This document shows, piece by piece, positions 52,783-61,344 of a DNA stretch of 64,000 nt. The DNA comes from Candidatus Roizmanbacteria bacterium (GTDB taxonomy: Bacteria; Patescibacteriota; Microgenomatia; UBA1406; GWC2-37-13): positions 1 to 64,000 of the forward strand of contig JACQCK010000012.1 in NCBI GenBank assembly GCA_016201695.1. The letters are read 5' to 3'. The translations under genes and the position numbers were made by a program. Below the pieces are notes generated by a model. That model made no database searches. It was given only the letters and a program-made list of their open reading frames with translations, and was not told the DNA's origin. How positions within the stretch are numbered: the stretch's first letter is position 1; each line of letters opens with the position of its first letter.

Positions 52783-53843
52783 GATTGTGGATCAATAATA
52801 ATTTTGATTGCGTTTCCCTCTTGTAACGTTTTCAAAGCGTTGTGAATCTGTGATAGGGAAAATATGTGACTAACAAGTACTGAAGAATCGACTGATTTAT
52901 TCAAAAGCATGTTTAATGCTTGCAGATATTGAGATCGGTTGGAAGCAAAGGCGCCATAGATTTCCAGTTCCTTGTAATGGACAAGATTGCTTTGGAGTGT
53001 GATAGTCGGGTTTGTTTTGGGAAGACCGCCGAAAAATGAAATCCGGCCTCTGATAGCGGCCAGGCGAACCGCGTCAGTTTGGCCCTCCGGCGACGGGGCA
53101 GCGACGATAATGACGTCGGCTCCCCGACCGGCAGAGACCTTCATAATAATTTTTTCCAGATTTTGTTTGGTGGTATCAACCATAATATCGGCCGGCACAT
53201 TTCTGGCCATCTTAAGTTTTTTCTGTTGTAAATCGGCAAGGATAATTGTTTTTGCATTTTTAGATTTAGCAACATATGCATGCATGCAGCCGATGGGGCC
53301 GGCCCCAAGAATAAGGACAATATCGTTCCTGGTTATTTTTAATTTTTCCTGACCGTTGATAACACACGATAAAGGTTCGCACAGGACCAGGTGTTCAAGC
53401 GCAACATCATGGCGGTTCTTAGGTATTTTGATAAGCACATTCTGTGTCATCGCCTCTTTGGGGACTTTCATATACTGGGCGAAACCGCCATCGGCATAAT
53501 ATCCGAGTGAGTGTCCATGTAAGGCGACTTTAACGCACATGTTTTGGACGCCAGCTTTACAAAAGCGGCATTTCATGCAACCGACAGGAGTAACAACAAT
53601 TACATCGTCGCCTTTTTTTAACGTTTTATATTGCGATTTATTACTAACTATCTTGGCGACAATTTCGTGACCGGTGATACGTGGCGGAGTAATGGCGTGA
53701 TGCCCGCTTGAAAAGATGCGAAGATCCGTTCCGCAGATGCCGCAGGCTATAATTTTCAGCAATACTTCATCTCTTTTAATCTCTGGGATTGTCTTTTCTT
53801 CGACCGCAAATTTTTTCGCTCCGTAATAAACAAGCGCCCGCAT
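52779..53843 (-). CDS. Zinc-dependent alcohol/polyol dehydrogenase (MDR)
   Basis: The 354-residue protein has the complete zinc MDR set: C37 in CGICGTD, H59-E60 in GHE, and a structural zinc lobe with C89, C92, C95 and C103. The Rossmann loop GAGPIGCMHA follows. It matches the sorbitol/threonine/galactitol-phosphate dehydrogenase group. It is coupled by an ATGA overlap to the TarJ-like paralogue, so two dehydrogenase steps, or oxidation and reduction of one polyol, may be linked. Confidence 0.88.
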   Translation of the reverse strand: MRALVYYGAKKFAVEEKTIPEIKRDEVLLKIIACGICGTDLRIFSSGHHAITPPRITGHEIVAKIVSNKSQYKTLKKGDDVIVVTPVGCMKCRFCKAGVQNMCVKVALHGHSLGYYADGGFAQYMKVPKEAMTQNVLIKIPKNRHDVALEHLVLCEPLSCVINGQEKLKITRNDIVLILGAGPIGCMHAYVAKSKNAKTIILADLQQKKLKMARNVPADIMVDTTKQNLEKIIMKVSAGRGADVIIVAAPSPEGQTDAVRLAAIRGRISFFGGLPKTNPTITLQSNLVHYKELEIYGAFASNRSQYLQALNMLLNKSVDSSVLVSHIFSLSQIHNALKTLQEGNAIKIIIDPQS

Positions 53844-53911
53844 GAAAATAGTTATGAACTAAAATACAGTATGTAATACTAGCAAATGTAGCGGTCAAAT
53901 TCAAAAAATAT

Positions 53912-54931
53912 CTAGATTGGGGCGGTTGAACTGATCCATTCTAGACTAGCCCGTGAATTTTTTGAGATGCGTTTCCAAAAAAGAGCACGCTTTAGGAAAA
54001 ACAACTGTATGCGGAAAAATTGATGCCAGTCTTTTTGGTAACTAAATAAATCGGGAAAGTATTGATGCATGACTAGATAGGTTCGGACAACTTTTCTGAT
54101 CTGAAAGCGGACAAGGTATAAATTAACGGTCGCAAGCGTCATAAAAATATGAGTTTGAATAAAAAATCGGGATTCACGGCTTGAATGAAAATCAGCCCGG
54201 TAAATATCGCCGATGATGCGAAAGTAGTTGGTAATCTTTTTAAGATCGGAGTCGTTATTTTTAAGCTCCTTGACTTTATCAAATGATCTCGCCAAGTGGT
54301 GTCGAAACGCGTATAGATATTTGTTGTAAAAATAGACATCATAATTTCTAAACATATCCATCACCACCCGGACGTCAGTCTCTGAGCCCTCGGCCGGATC
54401 GAAAAGGTTAACCTTTCTGTACACGTTTCGGTGATAAAGGGTAGCCGCATTAGGCGGAACTCCAGGAGTCAGACACCGGCAGAATTCTCGCAAAACTCGC
54501 GGTTGAGTAACGAGACGTGAGGTTGGGAAAATAGTACAGAGATAAAGAATTTCGTTAGTCTCGCTGATTACGGCCATAGGCGAGGTATATATGGGCGCTT
54601 TGACTTGTTGAATTAGCTTTGACCACTCTTCATACCAAGTCGGTGCAATCACATCGTCACTGGGAAGAATAGAACAGTAGTCCCCGCCTGCCGTTCGCAG
54701 GCACTTGTTGTAATTTCTCGCCATTCCGATATTCGTTTTATTCCTGATATATGTAAACCTGTATTTATCATATTTCTTAACGATTTTTGCTGTCCAGTCG
54801 GTCGAGGCGTTATCAATGATAAGGACTTCGAATGGTCTTATAGTCTGGTTAGCGACGCTTTGTAATGTTTGATCAAGATAGTCGGCCCGATTATAAGTTG
54901 GAATGCAGATTGTAATCTTGATTTTGTCCAT
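53912..54931 (-). CDS. GT2 glycosyltransferase
   Basis: The 339-residue GT-A enzyme opens ITICIPTYNRADYL and has LIDNASTD and LPSDDVI, in the position of the metal site. GVPPNAATLYHR matches the later acceptor region of this subgroup. It ends a run of GT2 genes (53.9-58.2 kb) on the minus strand with three- to seven-base gaps. The C-terminal region is basic, perhaps contacting the membrane. Confidence 0.86.
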   Translation of the reverse strand: MDKIKITICIPTYNRADYLDQTLQSVANQTIRPFEVLIIDNASTDWTAKIVKKYDKYRFTYIRNKTNIGMARNYNKCLRTAGGDYCSILPSDDVIAPTWYEEWSKLIQQVKAPIYTSPMAVISETNEILYLCTIFPTSRLVTQPRVLREFCRCLTPGVPPNAATLYHRNVYRKVNLFDPAEGSETDVRVVMDMFRNYDVYFYNKYLYAFRHHLARSFDKVKELKNNDSDLKKITNYFRIIGDIYRADFHSSRESRFFIQTHIFMTLATVNLYLVRFQIRKVVRTYLVMHQYFPDLFSYQKDWHQFFRIQLFFLKRALFWKRISKNSRASLEWISSTAPI

Positions 54932-54934
54932 AGT

Positions 54935-55927
54935 TCAAAAAGACAAGAGCCACTGAAAACCATTTTCAAGCGCCTGATTTAGAGTCAGCGAGCCAAATTG
55001 GATATCCGCCGCCTTATTATTAGCCGCTTTATATGAAGAAATGATTTTTCTCTTTTTAAGTGTTGAAGGAAGATTAACGATATTCCAACTAAAGGCGCGT
55101 ACGATCCAGAGGATAAAGTTTGCCTTTCCTTGAACAATTAATTTGACCGCAATTATAAACCATGAAAATATATAGAGCGGTATCATCCAGATAAGGTAAC
55201 GACCGTCCTCATTTTTAAGAATATTTACTAATTGATTTTTGCACCCTTCATAGTAGAGACGGTGACGTGTCTTTTTTGATAAACTGCTATAGTGGTGGTG
55301 GTAAATAAATGAATTAAGCACGGTGACGACTTGTGCACCGCTTAACCATGTTCGCCAAGCCAGATCGGTATCTTCGCCATAAATAATATAGTCTTCATCA
55401 TATCCGCCGATTTTATGAAAGAGTTTTGCTCTTACCGCGAGTGCCGTCCGGGTACCAAAGACGGTAAGCAACTTCCCTTTCGCGGTTATTTTGATATTAT
55501 ATGGAAGTCCAAAAAAAGACAAGAAGTGACCAGTGCTTTCAGTAGCGCCGTTAGGTTTTAAGAGGACTGCTTGGGTCATCCCGATCTTTTGATGACGTTC
55601 TAATGTCTGGATGAGTCGGCTAAGACTATATTTTTTTACCTCGCAGTCAACGTCAAGAAAAATGAGATACTTTCCGCGTGCTTTTTTAGCGGCGTAATTT
55701 CTGGCCGATGACGCGCCGCGGTTTACTTTATACTTGGAGGTTTTTATTTCCACTTTATATTTTTTTGCCATTGCCGCTGTTCGATCGGTCGAACCATCAT
55801 CGATAAAAATGATCTCCGAATGTGGATGTCTATAGGCAAGCAGAGCATCCAGGCATTTGTTGAGATATTTTTCACCGTTGAAGCAAGTAATGATAATGGA
55901 ATAAAGCAGGGAAGATTTTTTTTTCAT
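54935..55927 (-). CDS. GT2 glycosyltransferase
   Basis: The 330-residue enzyme opens YSIIITCFNGEKYL and has FIDDGSTD and FLDVDCEV (D-V-D metal site), then YGEDTDLAWR. Two C-terminal hydrophobic segments (about 245-290) suggest membrane anchoring, as in cellulose-synthase-like and rhamnosyl GT2s. Donor unknown. It is three bases from its neighbours on both sides, so translation is probably coupled. Confidence 0.86.
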   Translation of the reverse strand: MKKKSSLLYSIIITCFNGEKYLNKCLDALLAYRHPHSEIIFIDDGSTDRTAAMAKKYKVEIKTSKYKVNRGASSARNYAAKKARGKYLIFLDVDCEVKKYSLSRLIQTLERHQKIGMTQAVLLKPNGATESTGHFLSFFGLPYNIKITAKGKLLTVFGTRTALAVRAKLFHKIGGYDEDYIIYGEDTDLAWRTWLSGAQVVTVLNSFIYHHHYSSLSKKTRHRLYYEGCKNQLVNILKNEDGRYLIWMIPLYIFSWFIIAVKLIVQGKANFILWIVRAFSWNIVNLPSTLKKRKIISSYKAANNKAADIQFGSLTLNQALENGFQWLLSF

Positions 55928-55930
55928 ACA

Positions 55931-56869
55931 TTAAGTGTATAGAATTTCGTTGTTTTTATTCCTAATATAGTCTTTACTCTTTGTAAGAGAATATATCAGT
56001 CCGTCTTTTATGCCTTGGAATGTCCAACGCCAGTATTTAAGTGGCACCGAGGGAAGATAATATATGAGAACAGCCGGATAGATAAAAAATAAAAAAAAGG
56101 GGAAATGAAGCGACTTCGCATGCTTTTTCATATATAATAGTCGATTCCGAAAAAAAAGATATGTTTTAGATGAAGACGAATATATCCGCTCTTTCTTAAT
56201 AATTTCGTAACTCGGCCTGTCATCGAGATAGATAGGATGCCAGATATAAGCAGTCAGGCAACGGTCAATTTTATAACCTTTACGAAGTAGTCGTTCGCCC
56301 AAATCGGGCTCTTCAAAAACCATGGGAAACAAAATCTCGTCAAAGCCGCTAATCTCTTTGAAAACGCTACTTTTCATAATCCACGCACTCGCAAAATGGT
56401 TAACGGGCACGGACTGCTGTATTGGTAAATAATGCACCAGAAGACTCGTGAACGGGTTTACGGATAAGCCGGCACTACTGACTTCATTGGAGTTAAAATT
56501 ATAAGCGACCGGCCCGGCGAGACTGACGGAACGATTATCAGTCATAAACCGATACATATTCCAAAGAGTTACTTCATTAACCATTACATCGTGAGCCATA
56601 ATAATAATGTATTCATATTTTTCCGCAATTTTCAGCCGACGAAAAGCGGTGTTAATCGCTTTACTCATCAAAAAGTTTTTTCGTAATTGCATATAAGAGA
56701 CTTTTCGGTGTTTTGCGGTTACTTGGCGGGTGTCGTCGGTCGAGGCGTTATCGATGACAAATATATCGAATTTATCGAGATGCCGTGATTGATTAAGCGA
56801 AATCAGAGTTCGGTCAAGAATGGCGGACGAATTATGAGTAGGAATTAAAATGGCAGCGACCGGCTTCAT
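55931..56869 (-). CDS. GT2 glycosyltransferase
   Basis: The 312-residue enzyme opens AAILIPTHNSSAIL and shows VIDNASTDD, MAHDVMV in the metal-site position and VFEEPDLGERLL as the late acidic motif. A hydrophobic stretch near 250-275 could be a membrane helix. The usual D-x-D is reduced to H-D, so the metal site deserves checking. It overlaps the upstream cupin gene by 4 bp. Confidence 0.85.
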   Translation of the reverse strand: MKPVAAILIPTHNSSAILDRTLISLNQSRHLDKFDIFVIDNASTDDTRQVTAKHRKVSYMQLRKNFLMSKAINTAFRRLKIAEKYEYIIIMAHDVMVNEVTLWNMYRFMTDNRSVSLAGPVAYNFNSNEVSSAGLSVNPFTSLLVHYLPIQQSVPVNHFASAWIMKSSVFKEISGFDEILFPMVFEEPDLGERLLRKGYKIDRCLTAYIWHPIYLDDRPSYEIIKKERIYSSSSKTYLFFRNRLLYMKKHAKSLHFPFFLFFIYPAVLIYYLPSVPLKYWRWTFQGIKDGLIYSLTKSKDYIRNKNNEILYT

Positions 56870-57264
56870 AAAATTTTTTTATAAAGAGTATCTTTTTTTG
56901 ACCATTGGCGATCCGAGTAATTTAGTAAAACGGCGCGGGAAGAAAGACTTTGAAAAGCGTGAGCGATGTACGGACCAATTTTTATTTGTCGGCTTTTTTG
57001 TCGAGCGGACATAATCAAAGTTCTTGTTTCCCCGGTTCGCATATCTCTTACCGTCATTTTCAGAGTGCCGCTTACAACAACGAACCACTCGCTTATTCTT
57101 TTATGATAGTGATTGCCCCGGACGACGCCTTTTTTGGAAAAAGAGGCATAATATATCTGGCCGAATCCTGTTTTTTCAGGGACCAGCTCTGCAGACTTCA
57201 GAAAGACTATTAGTTTTCCTCGTTTATCGCTGTGCGTTTCGCAGTTTTCTATTGAGAAATCCAT
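56866..57264 (-). CDS. FdtA/WxcM-like sugar 3,4-ketoisomerase cupin
   Basis: The 132-residue cupin has D-K-R-G at 13-16, GVVRGNHYHKR with the catalytic histidines, and a final YSDRQW segment. FdtA and WxcM cupins isomerise dTDP-4-keto-6-deoxyglucose to the 3-keto form before transamination by FdtB-type enzymes; a DegT-type aminotransferase lies one gene upstream. An RmlC-like epimerase is the alternative. It starts 41 bp inside the upstream GT2 gene, a long same-strand overlap. Confidence 0.78.
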   Translation of the reverse strand: MDFSIENCETHSDKRGKLIVFLKSAELVPEKTGFGQIYYASFSKKGVVRGNHYHKRISEWFVVVSGTLKMTVRDMRTGETRTLIMSARQKSRQIKIGPYIAHAFQSLSSRAVLLNYSDRQWSKKDTLYKKIL

Positions 57265-58249
57265 CGGCGGAACGATACTGGTAATAGAGTATTATACCGC
57301 GAAGTGTACCCGAAAAAGCGCCCAATTGCCGCGGGTCAAGAGTTTTCAAAAATTTGTAAAAGTAATAGCTATGTAAAAAAAGAAGATATAACAAAAACTG
57401 CAGCATCTGAGAGAACGAAGAAACCCTTATGTGATTTAGATAAAAGAAAATAAAATTTGACATTCGGAAATGACTTTCACCCCGTTGAGTATATGCTCCT
57501 TGCCGAGATGGATGATGATGAACAACGACTTTTGGATCGAAAACGAGTCGATAGCCGAGTTTTCTAATACGAAAGGCAGCGTCGGCTTCATAATATTCGC
57601 CGATACCGATATACAGAGTATTAAAACCACCGATTCTATGGAGTAATTTAGTCCGGACCGAGTAGTTGCACGGTTCAAGATTGGTGACGTCCTGTCTTGG
57701 TTCTGCTCGCGATTCATCATAGTTGCTTCCGAGCGAAAAAGCACCGCTCTCAAACCAGGCGCTTACTTTCTTTGGTGCACCGTTTAGAAAAAGATGACTA
57801 TAAAAAAAACCGAGGAATTTAAAAGCCAAACTGCCTTTTTCAAACTGATTAAAAAATACCAGCAAATCCCTGTTTTTTCGGTATGTCGGCGGAATGGGTG
57901 CTGGGCCGGTAAGACCACCGATATCGTGATACTGCAAAAATATATTAATTATTTCCTCGATCCATTTTTTTTCGGCGACAACATCATCGTCGGTCCTCAC
58001 AAAAATATCACCACTTGCTTGCCGTAATGCCTGATTTGAAGCGGAAACCAAGCCTTTGGTTGCCTGCGTCAAAAAGATAATATTGAGTTTTTTTTTGTAA
58101 GTTTTTACGACGCGCAATGTATTGTCAGTCGAGTGATTATCGACAATGACTACTTCAAAGTCTTTGCACGACTGATGTGTCAGAGAACTTAAAAATTGTT
58201 TTAGGCGGCCGGCCCGATTTCCGGTTGGGATAAATACGGTTACAAGCAT
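57224..58249 (-). CDS. GT2 glycosyltransferase
   Basis: The 341-residue enzyme opens VTVFIPTGNRAGRL and has IVDNHSTD and RTDDDVVAE (D-D-D metal site), then GIGEYYEADAAFRI. One C-terminal hydrophobic segment is present (about 275-300). It follows the aminotransferase gene by six bases. The sugar made by the FdtA/FdtB-like pair around it is a possible donor. Confidence 0.86.
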   Translation of the reverse strand: MLVTVFIPTGNRAGRLKQFLSSLTHQSCKDFEVVIVDNHSTDNTLRVVKTYKKKLNIIFLTQATKGLVSASNQALRQASGDIFVRTDDDVVAEKKWIEEIINIFLQYHDIGGLTGPAPIPPTYRKNRDLLVFFNQFEKGSLAFKFLGFFYSHLFLNGAPKKVSAWFESGAFSLGSNYDESRAEPRQDVTNLEPCNYSVRTKLLHRIGGFNTLYIGIGEYYEADAAFRIRKLGYRLVFDPKVVVHHHPSRQGAYTQRGESHFRMSNFIFFYLNHIRVSSFSQMLQFLLYLLFLHSYYFYKFLKTLDPRQLGAFSGTLRGIILYYQYRSADGFLNRKLRNAQR

Positions 58250-58255
58250 GGATTA

Positions 58256-59368
58256 TTACTGATAAAATTTTTGGATGCTTCGCGCGACATATCTTATTTG
58301 ATGTAATGTAATAAAGTGATGAAGCGGTAGAGAGATAATTTCTTTTGACAGTTTTTCCGAATTTGGCAGCATTCCCCGTTTATATCCGAGAAAGTGCAAC
58401 GCTTTTTGCAGATGAATAGGTTTTGGATAATGAATGAGCGTTGTGACGCCGTGAGAGGTTAAATAGCTAATTAGTTTTTGCTGTTTTAGCGCCCTCACGA
58501 CATACAGATGATAGACCGATCTGCGTTCGGGAAAGATCACGGGAATTTTGATGTCGGGAGTTAACGGAGAAAGAATCCGGTTATACTCTTTGGCTAGTTG
58601 TTGGCGTTTGTGGTTCCATTCATTCAGGTAAGCGAGCTTAATATTTAAAATGGCCGCTTGAATAGTATCCATACGGGAATTAATTCCGACATAGCTGTGA
58701 TAATATTTCTTTATCTGTCCATATTGGCGAAGAAACCCTAGACGCTTTGCCAGAGCGGTATTACTAGTCGTGACCGCTCCGCCGTCACCGTATCCGCCCA
58801 GATTTTTAGTCGGATAGAAGGAAAATGCACTAAAAGTGCCAAAACTGCCGGCCCTTTTGCCTTTATATAGAGCGCCGTGCGCTTGGCAGGCGTCTTCGAT
58901 AAGATGAATTTTTCTGCCATCTTTACTAATGATTTGTTGAATCTCTTCCATTTTTTCCGCTTGTCCGTACAGATGAACTATGATAATGGCCTTAGTTCGG
59001 TTGGTTATTTTGCTTTTTAAGTCAGTTAGATCCATGCCAAAATCATTGATATCAGTATCAACCAATACCGGCTTTAACCCGTTTTCCACCGCAGCGAGCG
59101 CCGTTGCAAAGAATGTATGGGTAGGCAGAAGAACTTCGTCGCCCGGTGATAACTGGAGCGCCCGGAGTCCCAGAATTAGTGCATCAGTGCCAGAATTTAA
59201 AGTCAAGCAGTAGCGAGAACCGATATATTTAGCGAACTTTTTTTCAAATTCCCCGACCGACCGGCCAAATAACAATGACTCGTTATTGATAACGTGTGGA
59301 ATGACGGCGTTAATTTTCCTTTTTAGAAATGAATATTCTTTTCGAATAGAAACAAATGGGACTTTCAT
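58256..59368 (-). CDS. DegT/DnrJ/EryC1 NDP-sugar aminotransferase (FdtB/QdtB-like)
   Basis: The 370-residue PLP enzyme keeps the Schiff-base lysine K188 in SFYPTKNLGGYGDGG, with D159 in HLIEDACQAHGA and an NSGTDAL phosphate-binding loop. The full set contrasts with RfbH, which has His in place of Lys. Sequence style fits 3-ketosugar aminases (FdtB, QdtB, DesV), which make 3-amino-3,6-dideoxyhexoses. The cupin at 56.9 kb and the WlbB-like acetyltransferase at 24 kb could supply substrate and finish the N-acetyl sugar. Confidence 0.88.
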   Translation of the reverse strand: MKVPFVSIRKEYSFLKRKINAVIPHVINNESLLFGRSVGEFEKKFAKYIGSRYCLTLNSGTDALILGLRALQLSPGDEVLLPTHTFFATALAAVENGLKPVLVDTDINDFGMDLTDLKSKITNRTKAIIIVHLYGQAEKMEEIQQIISKDGRKIHLIEDACQAHGALYKGKRAGSFGTFSAFSFYPTKNLGGYGDGGAVTTSNTALAKRLGFLRQYGQIKKYYHSYVGINSRMDTIQAAILNIKLAYLNEWNHKRQQLAKEYNRILSPLTPDIKIPVIFPERRSVYHLYVVRALKQQKLISYLTSHGVTTLIHYPKPIHLQKALHFLGYKRGMLPNSEKLSKEIISLPLHHFITLHQIRYVARSIQKFYQ

Positions 59369-60294
59369 AGGACCTTATTAATTGCCGCCAGTGTTTTTTG
59401 GACACCGGACACGATGTCGGTAAACGGTTTATGATAGTACTTTTTCAATAAAGTGGTATCGGCAATTGTTCGTTTTAGATAAGACGGAGGAGTTGGACGG
59501 TAAACTGGTTTAATGTTTTTTTTGAGCTGCTTATTTAGTAGCAAAACTAGGTCGTTAAAACTGATATCGTCTCCGGTGCCGACATTAATAACGGGGTGAT
59601 TAACTTTTTGAACGGCTAGGTTTAAAATTACATCAATAATATCGGCAATAAAAATAAAGTCCCTTCGTTGGCTACCGTTTCCCCAAACAATGGGAGGTTT
59701 GGTTTGAGACATTTTTCGGCAAAATTCATAGACGACACTCGCGTATTTACCCTTTTTTTCTTCACCCGGACCATAGCCGGCGAGAATACGGAAACCGAGA
59801 GTGTTGGGGTACAGACCGGCAATCTGCTCGGTAATAAGTTTGGCCCGCGCATATTGGTTTAACGCTGACAAATTAAGGACGGAGTTTTCAGCATGGAGTG
59901 GGTCTATTCCGGAGTAAAGGCTGCCGGAAGAGGCGTAATAGAACTTTATGTGTTGTGAATGAGCAAACGAAACAGCATTAATAAAACCAGTTATGGCTGT
60001 GTCAAGACAGTCAGTTAAGTTGTTTTTAAATAACGCCGTAGTTGACGGCGCTGCGAGATGAAAGAAAAAATGATAATTTTGTCGGGGCAGCTTGCGAAAG
60101 ATATTTTTATCACGCACGTCTCCCCTTATTATCCCGGCCTGTTTTGGTAAGGCTGTTAGATCAGAGCCAAAACTAAAATTGTCAATTATATATACTCTGC
60201 TTTTTTTTTGAATAAGTTGACGAACTAAATGTTTGCCGATAAAACCGGCTCCCCCCGTGACAATACAAGTGCTATATTTCAGAACGTCTTTCAT
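59365..60294 (-). CDS. NAD-dependent epimerase/dehydratase (extended SDR)
   Basis: The 309-residue SDR has TGGAGFIGK, FHLAAPSTT, A-S-S-G-S-L-Y-S, and Y-A-R-A-K as the Y-x3-K pair. INVGTGDD and a GNGSQRRDFIFI block are typical of NDP-sugar epimerases and dehydratases. The substrate cannot be assigned. It is coupled by an ATGA overlap to the aminotransferase gene, suggesting a step in the same NDP-aminosugar route. Confidence 0.83.
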   Translation of the reverse strand: MKDVLKYSTCIVTGGAGFIGKHLVRQLIQKKSRVYIIDNFSFGSDLTALPKQAGIIRGDVRDKNIFRKLPRQNYHFFFHLAAPSTTALFKNNLTDCLDTAITGFINAVSFAHSQHIKFYYASSGSLYSGIDPLHAENSVLNLSALNQYARAKLITEQIAGLYPNTLGFRILAGYGPGEEKKGKYASVVYEFCRKMSQTKPPIVWGNGSQRRDFIFIADIIDVILNLAVQKVNHPVINVGTGDDISFNDLVLLLNKQLKKNIKPVYRPTPPSYLKRTIADTTLLKKYYHKPFTDIVSGVQKTLAAINKVL

Positions 60295-61282
60295 ATAAAA
60301 TATAAATAAGAAGCGTGTAAGCGTAGTTTATCACCGTAAGAAACGAGACAATCGGATGCAGAAACCACGCGTGGTCAGGTTTTTTTAGAAATCCCCTGAC
60401 TGCTTGATAGGTCGGCTCAATAAAAGTACAGGCAAAAAATATAAAGATCATAAGTTTCAACATATCGCGCTTGTAGTCAAAAATATGATAGCGCCTGACC
60501 TTTAATTTTTTAAAATAGAGTATCAGAATATATCTCTTTCTTTTTCTCATAAAACTTAAAACGTCTTCGGCAGTACGGTGCCAAATATCTGTTTTTACAA
60601 ACGCAAACGAATTATAGCCCTGTTTAACCAGATCAAGACAGGTGTCCATATGAAAAAAAAGCGCCGGTTTTTTGGCAATCATATGTGCATATTTTTTCCT
60701 AATTACAAAACCGTTAGCGCCGACGGTGGGAAGAGTGCTTTCGTTAAACTTAGCAAGATAATAATCTCCGCAGTCTGTGGCGGGCGCTTTAAGACACCAG
60801 CTATTTTCAAAATAAGTGGCGCGATCACGCTTATCAAGGTAATAAGCCACGATATCGTTGACGCCAAAAAGAGAATAATAACGGTTCATCATACTGTCTT
60901 TTCTTACGTACGCATAACGAAAAGTTTCTGAAGCGACAATTTTTTTATTCTTTTCCAGAGGGGCGACCATACGCTTGAGCCACTGTTTATCTAAAATTAC
61001 ATTATCGGAAGGAAAATTAACGATATAGTCGGAATTTGCTTTTTGATATCCGAGGGCGGTTGCGATCTCCGGGCCATCCGTTTTTATCCGGAAAACGGAT
61101 GTAAATGGGAAGCGTCGTACAATTAAAAGAGTCTTATCGGTAGAAAATCCATCAATAACCAGAACTTTTATTTTACTTTTTGGATAATCCTGTCTGGCGA
61201 TACTGTCGAGCGCACCTTTGATCAGCTGCTCGCTGTTATAAGTACAGGTTACGAAAGTTACAGAAGGTAGTGGTTGTAGCAT
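60272..61282 (-). CDS. GT2 glycosyltransferase with C-terminal helices
   Basis: The 336-residue enzyme opens VTFVTCTYNSEQLI and has VIDGFSTD, with NFPSDNVIL in the metal-site position. Two to three hydrophobic segments from about residue 260 anchor it to the membrane. It is the first gene of the 53.9-61.3 kb minus-strand run and overlaps the SDR gene by 23 bp. Donor unknown. Confidence 0.85.
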   Translation of the reverse strand: MLQPLPSVTFVTCTYNSEQLIKGALDSIARQDYPKSKIKVLVIDGFSTDKTLLIVRRFPFTSVFRIKTDGPEIATALGYQKANSDYIVNFPSDNVILDKQWLKRMVAPLEKNKKIVASETFRYAYVRKDSMMNRYYSLFGVNDIVAYYLDKRDRATYFENSWCLKAPATDCGDYYLAKFNESTLPTVGANGFVIRKKYAHMIAKKPALFFHMDTCLDLVKQGYNSFAFVKTDIWHRTAEDVLSFMRKRKRYILILYFKKLKVRRYHIFDYKRDMLKLMIFIFFACTFIEPTYQAVRGFLKKPDHAWFLHPIVSFLTVINYAYTLLIYILYERRSEI

Positions 61283-61329
61283 ACGGAAAATGAAATGGTA
61301 TTATCTTTTATTGAAGTTTTAGTATATCA

Positions 61330-61335
61330 TATAAT
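61330..61335 (+). promoter_or_regulatory. TATAAT box close to the TPR-protein start
   Basis: TATAAT ends nine bases before the ATG at 61345. A weak TTATTG (61308-61313) lies 16 nt upstream as a possible -35. Confidence 0.4.
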
Positions 61336-61344
61336 TTGTGATCT

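Noticed and set aside
54780-56760. Repeated string GTCGAGGCGTTATC in two glycosyltransferase genes
   Set aside because: It encodes the conserved D-N-A-S-T-D motif of GT2 enzymes, so it reflects family similarity and not a repeat element.
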